Assembly: GCA_014860005.1 (NCBI GenBank)
Contig: JACZKP010000149.1
Location: 1-62,054 of the forward strand
Source of the DNA: Verrucomicrobiota bacterium
GTDB lineage: Bacteria; Verrucomicrobiota; Verrucomicrobiae; Limisphaerales; UBA11358
Direction: 5' to 3'
Length of the DNA: 62,054 nucleotides
Shown here: piece by piece, positions 43,032 through 49,468 of the stretch
Layout: every line of letters begins with the position of its first letter
How positions within the stretch are numbered: position 1 is the stretch's first letter
Position numbers and translations under genes: made by a program
Notes under the pieces: model-generated
What the model saw: only the letters and a program-made list of their open reading frames with translations
Told to the model about the DNA's origin: nothing
Databases searched by the model: none

Positions 43032-43829
43032 TCAGTATCTCTTCGTTTCCAGCACAGTGACCTGCACCGGCAACGGATGCTCCAGCATGTTGGCCAGGCC
43101 AAATGCTTCGGCCAGGTCAAAGTCTCCTGTGATTTGCGCCCGACCGGTGTCGATCGGGCTGCGGATCACCGGTGCAGTTTGCACTTCGCCGTCCAGGACC
43201 ATTGCCAGCCGACGGCCCACATTGTCACGCGTGACCCGGGCAAAAGCCGCTGCGCCCGCCGGCGTCAGCACAAAATCAATCTGCGGCATACCGAGGTGGT
43301 CGTGCGCCACCACCGCCATCTTGATGAGAATTCCCGTCAATCCTGGCTCAGGAGATTCTTTGACGAGCAACCTTTCGGTGCGTTTGACTCCGGACTGCGG
43401 CGCGACCTCGTGCGCAAGCAGTTCATAACCGGGAGGAACTTCACCGGCGGCAAGTAATCCATCGTTATCCTCATGTAAGATCCTGAATTCGAGAAGCCCG
43501 CGATGAAACAGGGCGCGGGAAATGGATTCGGAATCGTCCACGCTCCCGGCGTTAACGGTTACGCGGGTACGCGTTTCCGGGAGGGCTTCCCAGTAAACGC
43601 GATAGCCCAGTTTGGTGGCTCGCTGGTGGATGGCGTGCTTAAGTTCGGCGAGCGCGTTTGTGCTCTGACCCCCCGATGAGACATCCACTTCAATAACGAA
43701 TGTCAATCCGTGGTCCGGTGGGTGGGCGAGGAATCCCGGCGAACGATTGGGGAAATAAATCGTCAGCAGCACGATCAATAGAGTGAGCAACGACACGAGC
43801 GCGCAGACGATGAGAATCGCTCTTTTCAT
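43032..43829 (-). CDS. Membrane-anchored SecD P1-head-like protein
   Basis: 265 residues. One N-terminal membrane helix (AILIVCALVSLLTLLIVLLTIYF), then a periplasmic part resembling the P1 domain of SecD: GLTFVIEVDVSS, LKHAIHQRATKLGYRVYWEALPETRTRVTV, LLEFRILHEDN, IDFVLTPAGAAAFARVTRDNVGRRLAMVLDGEVQTAPVI, FDLAEAFGLANMLEHPLPV. The five further membrane helices of SecD are absent and the frame ends naturally, so it is a stand-alone head domain, not a Sec motor. The start is 35 bp after the trpS stop; it is probably cotranscribed with trpS. Confidence 0.78.
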   Translation of the reverse strand: MKRAILIVCALVSLLTLLIVLLTIYFPNRSPGFLAHPPDHGLTFVIEVDVSSGGQSTNALAELKHAIHQRATKLGYRVYWEALPETRTRVTVNAGSVDDSESISRALFHRGLLEFRILHEDNDGLLAAGEVPPGYELLAHEVAPQSGVKRTERLLVKESPEPGLTGILIKMAVVAHDHLGMPQIDFVLTPAGAAAFARVTRDNVGRRLAMVLDGEVQTAPVIRSPIDTGRAQITGDFDLAEAFGLANMLEHPLPVQVTVLETKRY

Positions 43830-43864
43830 TTATCAAGATTCAAAGGATGTCACACACACTCTGA

Positions 43865-44830
43865 TCACTCCAGCCCGCTTGCTTTGCGCGCCCGCTTGAG
43901 AACTTCCCGCGCTTTCGCCCGTGCCTTGGCCGCACCGTCGAGCAAGACCCGGTTCACGTGGTCCAGGTTCGCCACCAACTCGGCGCGGACCTTGCGGGCT
44001 TCGGCGAAGTAATTCCAGTAGTGCTCGAACAAAGTCTTTTTCAAATCGCCGTAACCCAAACCACCAGCGCGGAGACGATCCTCAAAATCTCTTGCGACCG
44101 CTGGGGGGGCGACGAGTTTCAGAATTTGAATGGCGAGATTTTGTTCGGCGTCTGGTTTCGGCTCGGCCGGTTGGCGGCTGTCCATCTTGATGGCCATGAC
44201 CTTTTTGCGAAGCGCTTTCTCATCGCCAAAGATCTCGATGGTGTTGCCGTAGCTTTTACTCATCTTCTCGCCGTCAATGCCCGGCACCTTCGCTGTCTCG
44301 CCTTTGATCTGCGGCTCGGGAGTCACGAATGTCTCGCCGTATTGCTCGTTGAACTTGATGGCGATGTCGCGCGTCATCTCGACGTGCTGTTTCTGGTCCT
44401 GCCCGACGGGCACAACATTCGAGTCGTAAATCAATATGTCCGCCGCCATCAAGACCGGGTAGGCGAACAGACCGTGGCTCGCGGCGATGCCCTTGGCGGT
44501 CTTGTCTTTGTAGCTGTGGGCGCGTTCGAGCAGGCCCATCGGCGTGACCGTCGAGAGCAACCAGGTCAATTCAGTGACCTCCGGCACGTCGGATTGCTTG
44601 AAGAACACGGCGCGCTTCGGGTCGAGTCCGCACGCGAGAAAATCCAGCGCCACGTCCAGCGTGTTCCGTCGCCGCTCGTCAGGATCGAACAGCGACGTCA
44701 TCGAGTGATAGTCGGCGATGAAATAATAGGCCTCGCCCTTTTCCTGAAGCTCGATGGCTGGGCGCATCATCCCAAAGAAATTCCCGAGGTGTAACGCGCC
44801 CGAAGGCTGGATGCCGGACAAAATTCGCAT
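43865..44830 (-). CDS. trpS: Tryptophanyl-tRNA synthetase
   Basis: 321 residues. Class I motifs: SGALHLGNFFG (HIGH equivalent, 10-20) and GEKMSKSYGNTIEIFGDE (KMSKS). VPVGQDQKQHVEMTRDIA is the Trp/ATP-site stretch of bacterial TrpRS. It charges tRNA-Trp. A large inverted repeat (44902-44961) lies between it and recF, which is upstream on the same strand. Confidence 0.96.
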   Translation of the reverse strand: MRILSGIQPSGALHLGNFFGMMRPAIELQEKGEAYYFIADYHSMTSLFDPDERRRNTLDVALDFLACGLDPKRAVFFKQSDVPEVTELTWLLSTVTPMGLLERAHSYKDKTAKGIAASHGLFAYPVLMAADILIYDSNVVPVGQDQKQHVEMTRDIAIKFNEQYGETFVTPEPQIKGETAKVPGIDGEKMSKSYGNTIEIFGDEKALRKKVMAIKMDSRQPAEPKPDAEQNLAIQILKLVAPPAVARDFEDRLRAGGLGYGDLKKTLFEHYWNYFAEARKVRAELVANLDHVNRVLLDGAAKARAKAREVLKRARKASGLE

Positions 44831-44901
44831 GGGCGCAGCATAAAAGAGCGAACACGAATTGCACGAAATTTCACGAAATTAGGCGCGGATATGTTGTCAA
44901 A

Positions 44902-44961
44902 ATGATGAGGTCAGAATAATCAAGCCCAGACTAATCTGTCCCATTATTCTGACCGCATCAT
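44902..44961. repeat. Large inverted repeat between recF and trpS
   Basis: ATGATGAGGTCAGAATAAT (44902-44920) and ATTATTCTGACCGCATCAT (44943-44961) pair over 19 bp with one mismatch and a 22-nt loop. An additional TTCTGACCC follows. There is no T-tract; it could slow transcription between recF and trpS or be another dispersed palindrome. Confidence 0.8.
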
Positions 44962-44972
44962 TCTGACCCGGG

Positions 44973-46049
44973 TTAAGCAACGGTCAGCGAGCCGAGCACC
45001 ACTTTCCACCGCTGCAATTCCCGCCCCAGTTCACGCGGCCAGTTTTCCTCGGTCGCCGTCATGAACACCTGGCCGCTGGTTTCGCGGGCGCGTTCAAGCA
45101 AGGGCAGCAGGCCGCTGCGGCGTTTCACGTCCAGTTCACCCATCACATCGTCAATCAACAGCACTGGCGCGTGGCCGTGAAGGCCGGTGAGGTATTCGGC
45201 CTGGGCCATCTTGAGGGCGATGGCGAGCGTGCGTTTCTGCCCTTCGCTGCCGAACTGCGCGGCGGACTTTTCGTTGAGCAACAACTGGAGATCGTCCCGA
45301 TGCGGACCCACCAGGGTCAGGCGGGTGCGGCGTTCGCGCTCGCGCATCTGCGCCAGTTCCACCGCAAAGTCGCCCTTCACGTTCGGCTCGTAGGCAATGC
45401 GCAATTCCTCGGCGTCATTGGAAATTCGGCGATACGCCAGCCGCGCGAGGGGCGAGAGTTTGGGAATCAGTTCGCGCCGTTGCCGGATGATTTCCCCGCC
45501 CCGCTTCACGAGTTCGGCGGAGAAGCTGTCGAGCAGCGCGGGATCGGGCGCGGGTTGCTTGAGCAGCGCGTTGCGCGAGCGGACGGCGTGCATGTAACTT
45601 TGCAGCAGCGCGAGATAGCCGGGCCGGGTTTGCGACAGCAGCAGGTCGAGAAAGCGGCGGCGCACGCGGCTCGTGCCCTTGACCAGTTGCAGGTCTTCCG
45701 TGCAAAAGACCACCGTGCGCAGCGTGCCGAGGTAGTCGGATAACCTTTTCACCGGCCGCCCGTCGTGCGTGAGATTACGTTCGCGCGCCGACCAATACAT
45801 TTTGATCTCATGGTCACCTTGGCCGACGACCTTGCCGCCGACGAAATAGCCTTTCTGCCCGTGCCGGATCATTTGCGCGCCGCCCACGCCGCGAAACGAG
45901 CGCAACGTGGCCATGAGGTAAATCGCTTCGAGGATGTTCGTCTTGCCCTGAGCGTTGTCGCCGAGCAACAAGTGGAAGCCGGGCGAAAAGTCGGCATCCA
46001 ACCGCGGGTAATTGCGGAAGTCGCGAAGCCTCAGATGCGCCAGATGCAC
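44973..46049 (-). CDS. recF: DNA replication and repair protein RecF
   Basis: 358 residues. MHLAHLRLRDFRNYPRLDADFSPG start, Walker A LGDNAQGKTNILEAIYL (29-45), ABC-type signature region EGQKRTLAIALKMAQ, Walker B VLLIDDVMGELD. RecF loads RecA at gaps through RecFOR. The usual neighbours dnaA, dnaN and gyrB are not here; instead it follows the DtxR-metallopeptidase pair at 75 bp. Confidence 0.95.
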   Translation of the reverse strand: MHLAHLRLRDFRNYPRLDADFSPGFHLLLGDNAQGKTNILEAIYLMATLRSFRGVGGAQMIRHGQKGYFVGGKVVGQGDHEIKMYWSARERNLTHDGRPVKRLSDYLGTLRTVVFCTEDLQLVKGTSRVRRRFLDLLLSQTRPGYLALLQSYMHAVRSRNALLKQPAPDPALLDSFSAELVKRGGEIIRQRRELIPKLSPLARLAYRRISNDAEELRIAYEPNVKGDFAVELAQMRERERRTRLTLVGPHRDDLQLLLNEKSAAQFGSEGQKRTLAIALKMAQAEYLTGLHGHAPVLLIDDVMGELDVKRRSGLLPLLERARETSGQVFMTATEENWPRELGRELQRWKVVLGSLTVA

Positions 46050-46124
46050 GGGCCAAGCTTGCGGGGCCGCGCGCTGGCGGGCGAGAAGTTTTCCATTGAG
46101 AACGTGGAGGCGATCGGCGGCGGC

Positions 46125-46496
46125 TCACTCCAGCCCGCGCTCGGTCAGATCGTCCTCGTCCAGGCCGAGATAATGGCCCAGCTCATGCAGGATAGTGGTG
46201 TGGACTTCCTCGCAGAAGATTTCTTCGTCGCCTTCGGCAAAGTCCCAGAGGTTTTCGAGAAACAGAATGATCTGCGGCGGCATCGGCACGTCGCTTTCAT
46301 GTGCGAACTCAGGCCCGACAAACAACCCCAGCGTGTCCGGCTCAATGCCGTCGTCCTGCAATCCCTGATTCGGCTGGCGCTCGAAGGTGACGGGCAGTTT
46401 GCGCGCCTGTTCGCGCAACGGCGCCGGCAACGCGGCGAGCGTGGTTTCCACTTCCGCCGCCGCCAGCGTTTGCAGGTGTTGCCAGTCCGGTTCCAT
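46125..46496 (-). CDS. Small zincin-like metallopeptidase (DUF1025 family)
   Basis: 123 residues from the ATG at 46496; upstream codons overlap the regulator gene in another frame. The zinc site is HELGHYLGLDEDDL near the C-terminus (HExxHxxGxDE), preceded by IILFLENLWDFAEGDEEIFCEEV, the standard layout of this family of minimal metalloproteases. The biological role of the family is unknown. It starts 40 bp after the DtxR-type gene, and a metal-linked operon is plausible. Confidence 0.85.
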   Translation of the reverse strand: MEPDWQHLQTLAAAEVETTLAALPAPLREQARKLPVTFERQPNQGLQDDGIEPDTLGLFVGPEFAHESDVPMPPQIILFLENLWDFAEGDEEIFCEEVHTTILHELGHYLGLDEDDLTERGLE

Positions 46497-46536
46497 GGCG
46501 AGATCGCAAGAAATAGAGGTGCCGTCAGCGCAAGCT

Positions 46537-46974
46537 TCAACGCTTGCGGCGGCGTTTGCGCGATTGCTGAAAAGCCCGCAGCAAATCGGGATTGGCCTCA
46601 AAGAAATTCGCCAGGTCCGCCAGCATCTCCAGCGTGGCCGGGCTGAGGTGATGTTCAATGCCTTCGATGTCCAGCCGCTGCGTGTCGGCGTCGAGGCCGA
46701 ACAAGGAGAAGAAGCGGGAGAGCGTCACGTGCCGGTGCTGAATTTTGCGCGCCACCTTGCGGCCCGATTCGGTGAGCACCAACCCGCGATATTTTTCGTA
46801 GTTCAGATAACCCGCTTCGCCGAGCTTCTTGACCATGTTGGTGACGGACGCCTGGCGCACCTTGAGCGAGGAGGCGATGTCCACCACACGGGCGTAACCT
46901 TTGCCCTCGATCAGTTCGTGGATGCGCTCCAAATAATCTTCGGCGCTCTGGCTCGGCGATGCGTGCGTCGGCAT
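46537..46974 (-). CDS. DtxR/MntR-family metal-dependent regulator
   Basis: 145 residues from the ATG at 46974. Winged HTH: SAEDYLERIHELIEGKGYARVVDIASSLKVRQASVTNMVKKLGEAGYL (split over 8-55), KYRGLVLTESGRKVARKIQHRHVTLSRFF. Dimerisation part: IEGIEHHLSPATLEMLADL, carrying Glu/His metal ligands. It lacks an SH3 domain, as in MntR. It probably senses Mn or Fe and represses uptake genes. It is divergent from the Sco gene; an inverted repeat lies between them. Confidence 0.88.
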   Translation of the reverse strand: MPTHASPSQSAEDYLERIHELIEGKGYARVVDIASSLKVRQASVTNMVKKLGEAGYLNYEKYRGLVLTESGRKVARKIQHRHVTLSRFFSLFGLDADTQRLDIEGIEHHLSPATLEMLADLANFFEANPDLLRAFQQSRKRRRKR

Positions 46975-47030
46975 GACGCAGGCATTAAACACGGTTTTCG
47001 CGCAGGCGCAAGCCGGGGTGCATGGCACGG

Positions 47031-47058
47031 CTTGCCGCTGATGCAGGATTACGGCAAG
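47031..47058. promoter_or_regulatory. Inverted repeat in the regulator/Sco divergent region
   Basis: CTTGCCG (47031-47037) and CGGCAAG (47052-47058), perfect 7-bp arms 14 bp apart, ending 8 bp before the Sco start. It could be a binding site of the divergent DtxR-type regulator; this is inference from position. Confidence 0.3.
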
Positions 47059-47066
47059 ATTGGCCC

Positions 47067-47990
47067 GTGAAAACTACCTGGCTTTTCCTGGCCGCACTGG
47101 CCGCGCTGGCGTTTACGGTATCCTGTTCGAAGCAAGCCGCGCCGCCGCCAGCGCCGCAAACCATTCAAATCGGGGGCACCAATGCCCAGGTCTTTCAAGT
47201 CAAAGGCACGGTCGTGGAATTGAAGCTCGCCGCCAACACTGTCCGCATCAAGCACGAGGAAATCCCCGGTTACATGCCGGCCATGACGATGCCTTTCGAG
47301 GTGAAGGATCTCCGGGAACTGGACAAACTGGAAGCTGGCGATCCCGTGAGCTTCCGTATGATTGTCACGGAAAACGATGCGTGGATTGACCAGGTCAAAA
47401 AACTCAACGCACCGGTGAATACCAATCTCCCCACCACCGGCCCATTCCGCGTGGTGCGCGATGTGGACCCGCTGGACATCGGCGATTTGTTGCCGGATTA
47501 CCGGTTCACCAACCAGCTTGGCCAGGCCGTGAACTTGCATCAGTTCCGCGGGACTGCCCTGGCGATTACGTTCATTTTTACGCGTTGCCCGTTGCCCACG
47601 TACTGCCCGCTGATGTCGAATAATTTCCGCGAGATGCAGGAAGCGCTGCTAAGGGTGCCCAACACGCCGACCAACTGGCATTTGCTTACGATCTCTTTTG
47701 ATCCGGAGTTCGACACTCCCGCGCGGTTGAAGGGTTACGCGGAGACGTATCGCCACGATCATAAGCACTGGAGTTTTCTCACCGGTGAACTGATTGACAT
47801 TACGGCCATCGCCGAGCAGTTCGGCATGCTGTTCTGGCGCGACCAGGACGGCTCGATCAGCCACAATTTGCGCACCGTAGTGGTGGACGCCAATGGGCGC
47901 GTGCAAGCCAATCTCGCCGAGAACAAGTGGACGAGCGAGGAATTGGTGCAGGAGATTGTGAAAGCGGCGGGTGCGGCGAATGCGAGATAG
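47067..47990 (+). CDS. Lipoprotein with CusF-like copper domain fused to Sco1/SenC
   Basis: 307 residues from a GTG. Lipoprotein signal (FLAALAALAFTVSC). Residues about 40-110 resemble the CusF/CopC-linked copper-binding domain (VVELKLAANTVRIKHEEIPGYMPAMTMPFEV, with the Met residues of the M-x-M site). Residues about 135-300 are a Sco1/SenC thioredoxin fold: LAITFIFTRCPLPTYCPLMS with a CX5C pair instead of the usual CX3C, and the copper His in GSISHNLRTVVVD. Sco proteins deliver copper to cytochrome oxidase or act as thiol reductases. Confidence 0.86.
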   Translation: MKTTWLFLAALAALAFTVSCSKQAAPPPAPQTIQIGGTNAQVFQVKGTVVELKLAANTVRIKHEEIPGYMPAMTMPFEVKDLRELDKLEAGDPVSFRMIVTENDAWIDQVKKLNAPVNTNLPTTGPFRVVRDVDPLDIGDLLPDYRFTNQLGQAVNLHQFRGTALAITFIFTRCPLPTYCPLMSNNFREMQEALLRVPNTPTNWHLLTISFDPEFDTPARLKGYAETYRHDHKHWSFLTGELIDITAIAEQFGMLFWRDQDGSISHNLRTVVVDANGRVQANLAENKWTSEELVQEIVKAAGAANAR

Positions 47991-48509
47991 CCTCCCAAGA
48001 ATCCACCATCCCTGATACCACTTCGCATGAAAGTAGCGGGTCTTGGCGAACCACGACTTGCTGCTGCTGCTTTCGGGATAACCGAAATTCAACCATCAAG
48101 TGGTGGATTTTCAACCACTTTGATGCCGACCAGTCGTGAGGACAGGACCTTGAACGGGAAGCGGCACAGTTAGCGAATCACCCCTCTCGACAAGAACACT
48201 GACCGCCGCCGGCAACAGGCTCGGGCTGCGAATCCAGCGTCCGATCAACAGAGCAGTCTCGAAACTGCAACGGGGGGCGGCGGTTTGGTGCATCTACTTG
48301 CTGAGCCGGCGGGGTGTGGGCGCCGTGGGCCAAAACGGTGCCGGCGCGCCGTGGCGGGGACGGTCGGGACGCAAGAAAGAAGTCGGCGCTGCGGCGTTGG
48401 CGGAGGGGCGGCCGCGGGCGGCGGTGAGACAACGCGCGTCCCGCAGACGCCACGGGGGGCCAGAAGCAAAAGGCAAGGAGGAGGACTTCAGCCCGTCCGA
48501 CGAGCGGGC
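47991..48509. other. Gene-poor region with repeat B and a GC-rich, T-poor tract
   Basis: 519 bp. The left part holds the second copy of dispersed repeat B (48017-48084). From about 48300 to 48500 the plus strand is very rich in G and A and poor in T, which opens frames in all phases; none has protein character that I recognise. No RNA gene was identified. Confidence 0.4.
48017..48084. repeat. Dispersed repeat family B, copy 2
   Basis: Starts ACCACTTCGCATGAAA, contains ACGACTTGCTGCTG and ends GGGATAACCG; it is colinear with 807-871 apart from a few substitutions and a 3-bp length difference. Confidence 0.75.
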
Positions 48510-49226
48510 TCAGTCCTTTGCAATCCTTTGGCGGTGAGGCGACCGTGTAAACGCGGCGACCAATACGATTCCGAGAATGCTTAGGGACAGGGCTGATGGC
48601 TCCGGAATTGGGCTAGGCGAAAACTGGATACTGTCGAGCATGCCTGAGCCGAGCCAAGGCACTGCAAAACGTAGTTCCCCCGATTGTCCAGCGTATGGAG
48701 AAACATCTATACCCCATCTCGTATAAGTCGGCGTGCTGTCCAAAGCGACCCGAGAAAGAAATTGGCCGTTGAAAGAAACCTGAAAACCAATGCTTCCCAA
48801 GTAGATCAATGACTGTGCATTAACGGGAATCTGTCCGGTTTGAAACACCGCCGCGCCGCCGAATTGCGGCGGTGAAAACTGCGATCCGCCTTGCAGCAGG
48901 ATTGAGTAATTCCCCGAAAGTGCAGGTCTAAATGAGCCTCTTCCGTGAAGTGTTACTGCCGCTGCGTCAAGCGCCATGTTATTGAACGCTACGGTAGTAT
49001 TCGGATCTCCGTGCCCAAAGGTTTCATGGGGCGACCAATCCCACCCAGGGACCGTTGCGTTGGTGGCATAATAAGGGCCCCAAGGATTAACAAGAGAGAT
49101 CGTGAGGGTTGTGTTCTCAAAGCCCAGATTCTGGAAAGTGCCTTGTCCTGACGCGCCCAGCGCACATAGCAGGAGCAAGCTGGAACATGCCGCTGCTCGG
49201 ACGTTACGTTGCATTATGGTTCTCAT
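48510..49226 (-). CDS. PEP-CTERM sorting-domain protein
   Basis: 238 residues from the ATG at 49226 (another at 49214). Signal peptide AACSSLLLLCALGASGQG. The body starts TFQNLGFENTTL and is beta-rich, without catalytic motifs. The C-terminal sorting signal is IPEPSALSLSILGIVLVAAFT followed by RSPHRQR. Exosortase substrate by family rule; role unknown, probably an envelope or matrix protein. It is the second PEP-CTERM gene in the window; this copy is intact. Confidence 0.88.
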   Translation of the reverse strand: MRTIMQRNVRAAACSSLLLLCALGASGQGTFQNLGFENTTLTISLVNPWGPYYATNATVPGWDWSPHETFGHGDPNTTVAFNNMALDAAAVTLHGRGSFRPALSGNYSILLQGGSQFSPPQFGGAAVFQTGQIPVNAQSLIYLGSIGFQVSFNGQFLSRVALDSTPTYTRWGIDVSPYAGQSGELRFAVPWLGSGMLDSIQFSPSPIPEPSALSLSILGIVLVAAFTRSPHRQRIAKD

Positions 49227-49468
49227 AGCGGCGCCCTTCGCCAATGTCCAATATGGGTTATCCGCAGTGAATCAACGGCGGGGCGGTGGGCCGCAGGGTT
49301 GCAACCCGCCGCCAACGCGGTGTGGGACTTCGGATGGCCGCAGTTCGTCATCTGCTTTATCGCTCAACGACTCCTCAAGCGGGCGTTGCTTAACTGCAGG
49401 ACGACTCTTCTAAATTGCCGTCGCCGGGTCAAGCCTGCTCCGACACAATCTCCTTCACCCAACTCCTT

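Noticed and set aside
48298..48537. 79-codon basic frame before the PEP-CTERM gene
   Set aside because: Open because the strand is poor in T; the product is a low-complexity Arg/Gly/Ala peptide and its end overlaps the PEP-CTERM stop region.
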